Positions 1 to 8,615 of a stretch of DNA of 64,000 nucleotides are shown here, one piece after another. Positions within the stretch are counted from its first letter, which is position 1. Each line of letters opens with the position of its first letter. The notes under the pieces are model-generated. The model was not told the DNA's origin, made no database searches, and saw nothing but the letters and a program-made list of their open reading frames with translations. Source of the DNA: Rhodospirillaceae bacterium BRH_c57 (GTDB lineage Bacteria; Pseudomonadota; Alphaproteobacteria; Rhodospirillales; Rhodospirillaceae); assembly GCA_000961745.1 (NCBI GenBank), contig LAEA01000152.1:39507-103506 (forward strand). Reading direction: 5' to 3'. The translations under genes were made by a program, and so were the position numbers.

Positions 1-16
1 GCCGTCAAAGTGGCTT

Positions 17-526
17 GTGGACATCATCGGCAAAAGCCGCGACGTGAGCACTGTGGCAGCTTACCAAGACATGAATCAGATGATCTATGTTTTCGGAGAC
101 CACACCAAGACCACCGTCGCTATGGCCAGGGTGTTGCTGGTGGGACTGAACTGCGCAGATACCCACGCAATGGATATCATTTCGTCCGTTAATGAAAGCA
201 TCTCTCCTGCGTGGTTTGGTGAAACTAGGGTGTTCTTTCGCGAGCCTGGAAGGGATGCTATCCAGGTCGGTGTCCAGCCTCCATGCTGGAACCTCAGAGA
301 GGATTGTGCCGATATCGGTACCCCGAATCCCTACCACTCGGCCAAGAGTTCATTCCTTCCAAGCCAGAGCGGCATAGTGAAGGGCTCGGGAGTCCGGTGG
401 ACCGATAAGATCGCCAAACAGATCAACAGGCTCATCGGCCAAGGACAAAGCGTCTCCGATGCCTGTCGCCGTGTTGGAGTCAGCAGGCAGACCTACTATC
501 GCCGTTCTGGCAATAGCGGGCCATAA
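17..526 (+). CDS. Hypothetical protein with C-terminal HTH (DACRRVGVSRQTYYRR)
   Basis: ORF; C-terminal helix-turn-helix motif resembles the N-terminus of the protein at 1613-2587. Confidence 0.4.
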   Translation: MDIIGKSRDVSTVAAYQDMNQMIYVFGDHTKTTVAMARVLLVGLNCADTHAMDIISSVNESISPAWFGETRVFFREPGRDAIQVGVQPPCWNLREDCADIGTPNPYHSAKSSFLPSQSGIVKGSGVRWTDKIAKQINRLIGQGQSVSDACRRVGVSRQTYYRRSGNSGP

Positions 527-610
527 ACTGTCCACATGAGGATGGTTGCCATGAGGATGGCCGCCGCTTAGCCTTTGAGAAGAGACTTCATCATCATACG
601 GGAGGTGCAC

Positions 611-1456
611 ATGGGAATCTTCGCACGCATCAAGGACTTCATCGAAAGGTTCGGCGAACCCGACCTGAGCTACGCCATCGACGATGGCGAAGACTCCTTT
701 CCCCCACCGCTGGTTCCCCAGGGCTTCGTACGACTGAACACCGCTTTCGGCAGCTTCGAAGCGGAGGACGCCCCGTCCTCAGGGGGGCTTGTCATCGATC
801 CTTACGGGGCCGTCGATGCCCTGGACGAGGGCTTGCTGATGCGGTTCAATCCGCTCGACCTCGTGCCAAGCGACGACGTGAAGGCGGCGGGCGACATGGC
901 CTATCGCATTGCGGAGTGCGTCATACCGAAACAGGAAACCTCGTTCATTACCGAGGGTCTGGGTCACGACAGGGTGATGTTGGCCGCCCTGATTCAGTGG
1001 ATGGCGATGACATGGGGGAAGGACGAGGGCTTCAGGAACCTCTCCGACCTCGGGCGGATCGTCCGCCACCAGTCTCTCGTGGATTCACTCGTCACCGGCG
1101 GCCCCCTGCCCCCGCCGCGCGGCAAGGACGGCGACAGCCTCATCGACGACCTCAAAGATAGGGACACAAACTGGCACGCCGGCAAGTGGACGGATGAGCC
1201 GACTTGGGTCTCTCAGGCCACCGACCTTCTGGCCGACGCGGGCGCTAGGACCCTCGCCTACGCCAGACTGGCGACCGCACTGGACTTCCTCAAGGACCGC
1301 TCGGCAGGAGATGTGATGGCTGACACCGACGTGGACATCGACGCGGTGAGGAATTCAGACGTCTTTATCTACATGCCCCGCGAAGTCGAACGGGAAGACG
1401 AAAGGTACAGACTGGCCCGCTTCTGGCTGGCCCTCGTCGGCATGATCCGCGACTGA
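611..1456 (+). CDS. VirD4/TraG-like coupling-protein core, Walker A not seen
   Basis: VIDPYGAVDALDEGLLMRFNPLDLVPSDD and EGLGHDRVMLAALIQWM resemble the TraG/VirD4 DPKGE..NPLDL and ESARALLRGLI blocks; RBS gggaggtgcac. Confidence 0.5.
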   Translation: MGIFARIKDFIERFGEPDLSYAIDDGEDSFPPPLVPQGFVRLNTAFGSFEAEDAPSSGGLVIDPYGAVDALDEGLLMRFNPLDLVPSDDVKAAGDMAYRIAECVIPKQETSFITEGLGHDRVMLAALIQWMAMTWGKDEGFRNLSDLGRIVRHQSLVDSLVTGGPLPPPRGKDGDSLIDDLKDRDTNWHAGKWTDEPTWVSQATDLLADAGARTLAYARLATALDFLKDRSAGDVMADTDVDIDAVRNSDVFIYMPREVEREDERYRLARFWLALVGMIRD

Positions 1457-1479
1457 TGTTGGATGACATTGAAACATTT

Positions 1480-1510
1480 AAGCCCCCGTCGTCACAGCGG
1501 GGGCTTTCTC
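1480..1510 (+). terminator. Rho-independent terminator
   Basis: aagcccccg-tcgtcacag-cgggggctttctc hairpin just after the CDS ending at 1456. Confidence 0.75.
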
Positions 1511-1612
1511 TATAACTAAAGACACACAAAAGAAGTGTTGGCATATGGATTGACAACCAGATAAATGGCTCGTAGCTTCAAGAGAGTTACACATCCACAG
1601 GGAGAGTTACAC

Positions 1613-2587
1613 ATGACACAGGACATCAAAGAAGCGAACATCGACCAAGCGACTGACAACACCTCCAAGGGTAAGCGTCTGACGCACGAGACCGACGCCC
1701 TCGTCTACGACCTCAGGAGCAAGGGCACCGACATCGCCAAGGTCTGCCGCACCTGCGGGATATCCAGGCCGACCTACTACCGACGCTACGATGCCGAAGG
1801 TAGGAGGCTGCCGGGCACCGAAAGCGGTGTCGCCGCCCTGATGATGGGGGCGGGGCCGATCTCCGAGGACGAGGGGTGGCTGAACCTGTCCAATGACGAC
1901 CTCGCGGCCTTGGTGGCATCGGAGACCGCCATCATCGACCCCTTCGGGATCTTGGACGGCAGAGGAGGAGCGACGCTCAACCCGCTCGACCTCGTCCCTG
2001 TGCCAGATGGCACTCCGGAGACGGACACGGTGTTCAGGAACACTGTGATCTTTTTGGGTGGTGCCATGTTCAGCGAGATGTACAGCAGAGAGGTATCGCG
2101 TGGACCGGCGTCCAAGTTCTTCTGCGGATCCGCCCTCCGGTTGATACAGGCCCTCATCGGGGTCGTCTGTGCTTCCTACCCCGTCGGAGACGACAGGCGG
2201 TCGCTTTTGACAGTGCGTGACTTCCTGAGGAACCTTGAGAAGCTGGAGAGCAGCCTGCGGGAGTGGGCGTCAGACCCCTCCTGGACCACGATCGGGGGCG
2301 GCATCGTCGCCGAGCACTGTTCGAAACTGGTTCAGGTGATCAGTGAAAAACAGGGGTTCGCTTCGGTCGCCGCCACCGCAGTCGTCGGCACCGCATGGTT
2401 ATCGCTGAAAGATATGATGAAGTCGGTCGAGGTCTCCTCGGTCGATCCCGAGCGTGTCAGCATCGACCTGCCGCTGGCGGTCGTGCTCCCGTCCAGCTTC
2501 GCGAAGCTGGAACCCGGACAGGGCTACATGCTTCTGTGGAGGGCGGTCAGGCACATAGCCGTCGTCCGCCGCCTGTGCTCGTGTTAG
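1613..2587 (+). CDS. HTH domain fused to VirD4/TraG-like core
   Basis: N-terminal AKVCRTCGISRPTYYRRYD HTH, then IIDPFGILDGRGGATLNPLDLVP and a C-terminal VSIDLPLAVVLPSSFAKLEPGQGYMLLWRAVRHI block as in TraG-type proteins; RBS gggagagttacac. Confidence 0.55.
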   Translation: MTQDIKEANIDQATDNTSKGKRLTHETDALVYDLRSKGTDIAKVCRTCGISRPTYYRRYDAEGRRLPGTESGVAALMMGAGPISEDEGWLNLSNDDLAALVASETAIIDPFGILDGRGGATLNPLDLVPVPDGTPETDTVFRNTVIFLGGAMFSEMYSREVSRGPASKFFCGSALRLIQALIGVVCASYPVGDDRRSLLTVRDFLRNLEKLESSLREWASDPSWTTIGGGIVAEHCSKLVQVISEKQGFASVAATAVVGTAWLSLKDMMKSVEVSSVDPERVSIDLPLAVVLPSSFAKLEPGQGYMLLWRAVRHIAVVRRLCSC

Positions 2588-2668
2588 AGCCGGGACAGAG
2601 AATGGTGAGCGAGGACAGCGATGGCTGCAAATAAGTGTTGGCATGAAGTCGGCCATGAGGGGGATGCG

Positions 2669-2941
2669 ATGATTGACAAGAGGAGGATTGTCGCGGAGTG
2701 GGTTGCCGGCATCCTCCCTCGCCGTTTGCCTTTCCTGGGCGGCGACTGGAAGCCGTACAGAGGCTTTCCTCCTTGGATGGGTATGGAGAGAGGCAATCGT
2801 GGAGATCAAGCGTCAGGAGGGCTAGAAAGCGTTCCTGCGGGCATCATCAGGGACGCTGCCCCCAACTCGTCCCAACCCAGGCCGAGGGACGGGAATCCCC
2901 ATTCATATTCGGCGGGGGAGATCTTCCATCCAGGATGGTAG
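2669..2941 (+). CDS. Hypothetical protein
   Basis: ORF with gagggg RBS downstream of a GTGTTGGCATG motif. Confidence 0.3.
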   Translation: MIDKRRIVAEWVAGILPRRLPFLGGDWKPYRGFPPWMGMERGNRGDQASGGLESVPAGIIRDAAPNSSQPRPRDGNPHSYSAGEIFHPGW

Positions 2942-3048
2942 CCTCGCCGCTCCGCGTTTTGTGCAAGAAAAGCCCTATCCCGCTCGGCAACTGGCTTCGG
3001 ATCATCTCTCCTGATTGACCCTTGCTGACTCCTGAACACGTGGGTTAT

Positions 3049-3063
3049 GTTCCCCATATGTTC
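3049..3063 (+). promoter_or_regulatory. Alphaproteobacterial-type LexA/SOS box GTTC-N7-GTTC
   Basis: GTTCCCCATATGTTC immediately before/at the start of the umuD-like ORF. Confidence 0.75.
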
Positions 3064-3537
3064 CATGATGAGCGACATGATGCCGCCAGGACGGCGACGC
3101 TGCCTGCAGAGGCTTACGTGCCGGCTTCGGTCGGCAGCGAACCGCTGACTCTGGTTCTCTACAGCAGCCAGGTTCCGGCGGGTTTCCCGTCGCCGGCGGA
3201 CGATCACCTTGAGGGGCGTCTCGACGTCTACGAGTTGCTTGTGCGGCGTCCTGCGGCAACGTTCTTTTGCAAGGCGGTCGGTGAAAGCATGGTGGATGCG
3301 GGCATCAAAGACGGAGACCTGCTTGTCGTCGATCGTTCCATCCAGCCTCAGGCAGGCGACGTGGTGGTCGCTACGATGGACGGCGGTCTCACCGTCAAAC
3401 TGCTGCGGCAGAACGGCCTGCGGTGGGAGCTCGCCCCCGCCAACCCTGGCTTCCCTTCAATGCCGATCGACCCCGAGGAGGGCATTCAGGTGTGGGGTGT
3501 CGTGACCTATGCGATCACCCCCCTTTGTCCTCGGTGA
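3058..3537 (+). CDS. umuD: UmuD-like S24 peptidase (exact start uncertain)
   Basis: FFCKAVGESMVDAGIKDGDLLVVDRSIQPQAGDVVVATMDGGLTVKLL is the classic S24 Ser/Lys dyad region; adjacent to umuC. Confidence 0.88.
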   Translation: MFHDERHDAARTATLPAEAYVPASVGSEPLTLVLYSSQVPAGFPSPADDHLEGRLDVYELLVRRPAATFFCKAVGESMVDAGIKDGDLLVVDRSIQPQAGDVVVATMDGGLTVKLLRQNGLRWELAPANPGFPSMPIDPEEGIQVWGVVTYAITPLCPR

Positions 3538-3543
3538 CGGGCT

Positions 3544-4815
3544 ATGGCCACATTCGCCATCGTCGACTGCAACAACTTCTATGTGTCCTGCGAGAGGCTG
3601 TTCCGTCCAGATCTTGAGGGCAGGCCGGTGGTCGTGCTGTCAAATAACGATGGTTGCGCCGTCGCCAGGAGCAACGAGGCCAAGGCACTTGGAATCGCCA
3701 TGGGCGAGCCTGCCTTCAAGATCCGTCACTTGGTCGACAGTCATGGGCTGGTCATGCTGTCGAGCAACTACGCCCTCTATGGCGACCTCAGCAGCCGGGT
3801 AATGGAGATCCTTGCCGACCACGCTCCCGCCTCCGAGGTTTACAGCATCGACGAGTGTTTCCTCGATCTCGACAGGTTGGCGGTGCCAGATCTCACCGCT
3901 TGGTGCCGCATCCTCCGGGACAAAGTCCGCCAGTGGACAGGAATCCCGGTGGCCATCGGCATCGGGCCGACCAAGACGCTGGCGAAGGTGGCCAACAGGC
4001 TTGCAAAGAAGTCGCCTAAGGCCGATGGGGTGCTGGATCTGGCGAATCATCCAGAGTGGGTCGAGGCTGCCTTGCGGCGTACCGAGATCGGCGATGTCTG
4101 GGGGATAGGCCGCCAGTGGGCAGGAAGCTGTCACCTCAAGGGGCTGCACACCGCTCTCGATCTCGCCCGAGCCGACGACGGTTGGGTGAAGAAGACCATG
4201 GGCAAAGTGGGTCTTCGTACCGTCCTTGAGTTGAGGGGGAGAGCGGTCCATACCCTTGAAACCGAGCCGCCAGCCCGGCAGAGCTGTTGCTGTTCGAGAA
4301 GCTTCGGGGAGGCGACCAGTGATCGGGGGCAGGTTCGCGATGCCTTGGTGAACTTCGCCGCGCGGGCTGCCCAGAAGGTCAGGAGAGACGGTCTCGCCGC
4401 CGGCACCGTGCAGGTATTCATCATGACCGACCGTTTTCGGCGGGACGAGCCGCAGCACACAGCCTCCACCTCGGTTCGTTTGTCGCCTGCCAGTTCAGAC
4501 AGCGGGGTGATCGTCTCCGCCGCCTGCAAGGCTCTGGATACCGTGTGGAAGGATGGCTTCGCCTTCAGGAAGGCGGGGGTGACGCTTGTGGACTTGGTGG
4601 ATCCAGCCACGCAACCCAGGGACCTCTTCACTTCAAAGCCGCCCCCTCAGTCAGCACAACTGATGGCCGCCCTGGACGGCATCGACCGGCGGTGGGGCCG
4701 AGGCACAATAGGTTTCGGTTTGGCGTCGAAGCAAGCCCCTTGGCGGATGCAGCAAGGGAGCAAGTCGCCCGGGTACACCACCCGATGGAATGACATTGTG
4801 GTGGTCACGTCGTGA
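3544..4815 (+). CDS. umuC: Y-family DNA polymerase V subunit UmuC
   Basis: [20 protein letters not shown]...[20 protein letters not shown]...[10 protein letters not shown]; full length. Confidence 0.95.
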   Translation: MATFAIVDCNNFYVSCERLFRPDLEGRPVVVLSNNDGCAVARSNEAKALGIAMGEPAFKIRHLVDSHGLVMLSSNYALYGDLSSRVMEILADHAPASEVYSIDECFLDLDRLAVPDLTAWCRILRDKVRQWTGIPVAIGIGPTKTLAKVANRLAKKSPKADGVLDLANHPEWVEAALRRTEIGDVWGIGRQWAGSCHLKGLHTALDLARADDGWVKKTMGKVGLRTVLELRGRAVHTLETEPPARQSCCCSRSFGEATSDRGQVRDALVNFAARAAQKVRRDGLAAGTVQVFIMTDRFRRDEPQHTASTSVRLSPASSDSGVIVSAACKALDTVWKDGFAFRKAGVTLVDLVDPATQPRDLFTSKPPPQSAQLMAALDGIDRRWGRGTIGFGLASKQAPWRMQQGSKSPGYTTRWNDIVVVTS

Positions 4816-5344
4816 CACATAGGGGACGAGCGTTCCCTCCGTGCACCTTCCACAGATTGGCACTGGTCGGGGTGATGGCGGGCTATGGAAGCCCCTCATT
4901 CAGGTTTCCCCTTTCCTCCGCGAACTCGCCCTCTCCGCCCCTCAGGATCCCACACCACCGTAAAGGAACAAAGATCCCCTTCCGCTGGCCAAGTTTCCAT
5001 TCCGTCGGACACATCCACTCCCCAAGGATCTGGCTCCCGCCAGAGGCCAGCAGAGAACCCTCCGACCACCACACTCCCCGGCACTGCCTCCAGACTCCCA
5101 CCCCATGACCAAACTCAGCCCGCCGAAGAACCCAGATCCCATATGCTGACCAGGCTCCTTTTGCCGCTCTCCAGATCCCATAACGGCCCTCCTCGACCGC
5201 CCTCCGACCCACGCTCCAAATACCGCCTCCGGCTCCTGTCCGAAGGCTCCTGAAATCCCGCTTTAGAAATCATTTAAAAGGTGGCGTCCGGACTAAGCAT
5301 TTTCACGTTTAAAATCAATAACTTATGCTGTCAACATTATTGAG

Positions 5345-5427
5345 ATGTGGGCGTAGAGCGACGACCATGTGGGCGTAGAGCGATACATTAGTGACAGCGA
5401 ATGTATCCTTTTTGTGGGCGTAGAGCG
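5345..5427 (+). repeat. Three direct iterons TGTGGGCGTAGAGCG (22- and 45-bp spacing)
   Basis: Identical 15-mers at 5346, 5368 and 5413, just upstream of the rep ORF. Confidence 0.85.
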
Positions 5428-5524
5428 TTAGCCCTAACTCCCACATATGTGTAACACCTCTTGACTTTTGCACGTTAATGTATTTAATCTGTTGTCATGC
5501 GGGCACATTATTGGCAGGAGCATC

Positions 5525-6589
5525 ATGCGCTACAAAGAAGGGACTAGGAACCGGGAGGTTCATGAAGTGGCACCGCACGACGTGTCGATTTCGGAATGCA
5601 CGATATTCCACGTTCAGCCCCGCTCGTCTGCATCTCGCGGCATCGGGGCGGATTCCGGGGCAAGGCGGGTGTCGATGCTCGAAACGGACTGGAAGCCCCT
5701 CGCAAAGGACAAGGCGAAGGGTGAGATCGACCCCGTGGTGGAGGTTCAGTTTCTGTTCCCCCAATGGATGGGGGAGTTCCACGAAAGCGTTCTCCTTTCC
5801 ATCCTCGCCATTGCGGCGAGGAAGAGTCCTAATGCCAGAGAATTTGTGTCGGATTTCGACACCGACGAAGAAATGGACAAGCTGATCACACTCCTCGACA
5901 GCAAGGTGAAGGGCGACCGAAAGCGACTGGACAGAATCGCACTGACCACCCAGGCTTCGCCCTTGCTGAAGTCGGCAGGGAAGTCCACCAGTGCCAAGAA
6001 CTACGAGCGCCTCCACGGAGTGCTAAAGGATCTGTCCCGCGTCAACTGTGGCTACCGCTGGAAAGCGTCGGCGGAGTCAGAGGCCTGGAGCACGGCCAGC
6101 GAAAGTCTCTTCAACTACACCTTCGATGCCGACACAGGCGAAATAAGACTGAGCCTCAGTGGCAGGATAAGCCGAATCTTTGTGCCGACCCAAGACGGCA
6201 GCCTCCTTCGCTACGTTTCGATCTCCATGTCCGAGAGGTCGAAGCTCAACGGGGACGTGGCAATCCTCCTGCACTCGCACCTCTGCCGCCTCGTCTGGGA
6301 AGGGGACGGCTGCGGCAGGCCGTCGAAGAAGTTCCGGCCCGATACCATGATGAACTACGTCTACCGGGAGCCCCCCAAGGATTCACAGGAGGCCCGCGAC
6401 CGCCGCAAGGAAATCAGGAGGGCGCTCGACGCCATAGATGCCCTTCCCGGGTGGCGGGTCACCCGGTGGAACGAAGACGCTGAGAAGAAGGGGCCGAAGG
6501 ACATGATCTATTTCATCGGACGTCTGAAGACGGGCGTAGGCGATAACGCTGGCACCCTGCTCAAGTTCGGGCAGAAAAAGAAGGGCTGA
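5525..6589 (+). CDS. Plasmid replication initiator (candidate)
   Basis: Initiator-like basic protein (FLFPQWMGEFHESVLLSILAIAAR..., RSKLNGDVAILLHSHLCRLVWEG) directly after iterons and a TTGACT promoter. Confidence 0.6.
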   Translation: MRYKEGTRNREVHEVAPHDVSISECTIFHVQPRSSASRGIGADSGARRVSMLETDWKPLAKDKAKGEIDPVVEVQFLFPQWMGEFHESVLLSILAIAARKSPNAREFVSDFDTDEEMDKLITLLDSKVKGDRKRLDRIALTTQASPLLKSAGKSTSAKNYERLHGVLKDLSRVNCGYRWKASAESEAWSTASESLFNYTFDADTGEIRLSLSGRISRIFVPTQDGSLLRYVSISMSERSKLNGDVAILLHSHLCRLVWEGDGCGRPSKKFRPDTMMNYVYREPPKDSQEARDRRKEIRRALDAIDALPGWRVTRWNEDAEKKGPKDMIYFIGRLKTGVGDNAGTLLKFGQKKKG

Positions 6590-6616
6590 CCCATCTCAAC
6601 TGGAGGCATCCCTGCT

Positions 6617-6650
6617 TTGAGGCTCCGCTGGTACGGGGCCTCTGCGGTTT
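6617..6650 (+). terminator. Possible rho-independent terminator
   Basis: GAGGCTCCG-ctggta-CGGGGCCTC followed by tgcggtttt. Confidence 0.5.
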
Positions 6651-6768
6651 TCCGGTTCTACCCCGTGTCTCTGCGGCACGACCATCTGTAAGCTGGGTTG
6701 ACTTTTTAACACTAATGTGCCATTGTGACTTCATGTAGAGGGTGTCGGACCCTAGGGAGGATAGTGGA

Positions 6769-7752
6769 ATGGGCAAGGGGAGCAGCGTTATCGTATCCCG
6801 AGGGATCGAGCTCGGCGACGTCGAGATCGCGGCGGTCGTGTCCCGACTGCTGGACGAGGGGGTGACGATCAAGGACGCGGCCGAGATGATCGGCGTGAGC
6901 CGCCCGACGATCTACAATCGGTACAAGAAGGTCGCCGACGAGCGGAAGGCCGAGATCGCTTCCGTCCTCGCGTCGTCCGACTTTGAGACCATCCGTGAGG
7001 CCGTTCTGGACATCCCGAAGGTAAAAGCCCGTGCTAAGGAGCAGCAGGAGGCCGATCACCGCGAGATGCTCCGCTTGGCCAAGGATGGCATGCCCCGTGC
7101 GGCGATCGCTGCCAAGTACGGCATCACCAAGACCCGCCTGCTCCAGATCTTCAATGAGATGGGCTACCACGGTCGCATCACGGGCATCTCCCGCGAGGGT
7201 GCGGTCGAGGAGGCCCTCGCCCTGAACGCCAAGGGCATGACCCCCGCCGGCATCGCCGTGAAGTTCGGCATCCGCCTCGACCGCCTGTTCGACGTCATGG
7301 ACGAGAAGGGTCAGCGGTTTCCCCTCCCCGACCACGCGGTCGCGATGGCCGACGCAGGGTTCTCACCGAAGGAGATCGCCCGAGCCGTCGGGTGGGAAGA
7401 GCGTCGGCTGAAGAAGGCCCTCGACGACGAAGCCGGAATCCATCTCACCTCTTACGAGGGGCACCCGCACGAGATCGAGATGCTGACCATGATCCTGCAG
7501 GGCGTGCCGAAGCAACAAATTCTCGACCGCCTTGGGGTCGGCTTCCGTGCCCTCAACGCCGCAGAGCAGCGGGCGGGCTTCCCTCCGCTGGAAGAGCATG
7601 TCCATGCGATCCGCAAAGGGGTCGCCGAAGGTCGCGGCATCGACGAGATGGCCCTCGCCCTCGGTGTCCACCGCAACCAGGTGGCAACAGTGATGGGCTG
7701 CATTTCCAACATGGAAGAGGGCGACGAACTCGCTCCGAGGGGGATGGCATGA
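6769..7752 (+). CDS. Protein made of about six consecutive HTH motifs
   Basis: Repeated units: IKDAAEMIGVSRPTIYNRY; PRAAIAAKYGITKTRLLQIF; TPAGIAVKFGIRLDRLFDVM; SPKEIARAVGWEERRLKKAL; PKQQILDRLGVGFRALNAA; GIDEMALALGVHRNQVATVM. Confidence 0.75.
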   Translation: MGKGSSVIVSRGIELGDVEIAAVVSRLLDEGVTIKDAAEMIGVSRPTIYNRYKKVADERKAEIASVLASSDFETIREAVLDIPKVKARAKEQQEADHREMLRLAKDGMPRAAIAAKYGITKTRLLQIFNEMGYHGRITGISREGAVEEALALNAKGMTPAGIAVKFGIRLDRLFDVMDEKGQRFPLPDHAVAMADAGFSPKEIARAVGWEERRLKKALDDEAGIHLTSYEGHPHEIEMLTMILQGVPKQQILDRLGVGFRALNAAEQRAGFPPLEEHVHAIRKGVAEGRGIDEMALALGVHRNQVATVMGCISNMEEGDELAPRGMA

Positions 7753-7785
7753 GATTGCCCCAGGAGGACGCACCCAAGTACGAGA

Positions 7786-7807
7786 GAGGGCTTCGGCCCT
7801 TTTTTTA
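7786..7807 (+). terminator. Rho-independent terminator
   Basis: AGGGC-TTCG-GCCCT followed by a T tract after the HTH-array gene. Confidence 0.8.
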
Positions 7808-7992
7808 GCTCCATAAACGTAAAAACGCTTGACTTATTTGCAAAATGGTGTCACTGTATAAACATGAAAAGGCCATTGTTGGGAGGGGACGATGAAAGAT
7901 ACCGCATTTAACTGTTGGCATGTATACTTAAGCGCGCTAGAAATTATATAAGGTGCTCGCTGTGCGGGTGGGGCTAACTTCTGGGAGGGAAG

Positions 7993-8301
7993 ATGATGGC
8001 GAAACGAGCTAGCACGAGCTACTCGACGGAGGAATGGGAGGGCTTTTTCTGGAGGCTGAGGGTCAGGCAAAGGCTGACTGTCTCGGTGATAGCGAAGAGA
8101 ACGCAGGTGGCCCCGCAGACGGCCTCGGGCCGCTTCAAGAACATCGAGGCCAGACTAATCGAGGCCCAATCCAATAACGCGAACGCGATAACCGACGAGG
8201 CCAAGACATACGGCGTCTCCGCAGAGGCTGCCGAGGAACACTTTTCCAAAGTTGCAGGGTACGTCCATCACGCTGCCCCCATAATGAAGGAGGCCGCGTG
8301 A
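7993..8301 (+). CDS. Small HTH-like protein
   Basis: TVSVIAKRTQVAPQTASGRFKNIE; RBS gggaggga; overlaps the next ORF by 4 bp. Confidence 0.6.
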   Translation: MMAKRASTSYSTEEWEGFFWRLRVRQRLTVSVIAKRTQVAPQTASGRFKNIEARLIEAQSNNANAITDEAKTYGVSAEAAEEHFSKVAGYVHHAAPIMKEAA

Positions 8302-8615
8302 TGGACGGCGAGATGATATTCGACTCAGTGGCTGGCGGCCTGCCTGGTTACGTCGTCAAGAAGGGTGGCGGAACGCGGGAGATCCAGATCTCCGCCCTCC
8401 TCGGCCCGAGGCTTGTCCTGCTTCGCAGCGGGCAGGTTGAACTGCTTCTGTCGGAGGATGGCACCGCTTACGGTTCGATCACCGCCACGCCGAATGGCGG
8501 AGGGTGGGAAATCGCCGCTAACCCTGACGGGCTCGACATCCCTGAATCATGCATTTCATCGGTCGATGGCTTCATCGCCTACTCTCGGCGACTTCTCAGC
8601 GGATACTGCTCCTGA
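8298..8615 (+). CDS. Hypothetical protein
   Basis: ORF overlapping the upstream gene (translational coupling). Confidence 0.55.
   Translation: MMDGEMIFDSVAGGLPGYVVKKGGGTREIQISALLGPRLVLLRSGQVELLLSEDGTAYGSITATPNGGGWEIAANPDGLDIPESCISSVDGFIAYSRRLLSGYCS

Noticed and set aside
3640-4458. 272-aa minus ORF inside umuC
   Set aside because: Antisense shadow of a confidently identified gene
4885-5253. 122-aa C-rich ORF and its antisense ORFs
   Set aside because: Low-complexity Pro/Ser/Arg composition, no RBS; spacing of CTCCC/GATCCC does not follow the 33-bp period
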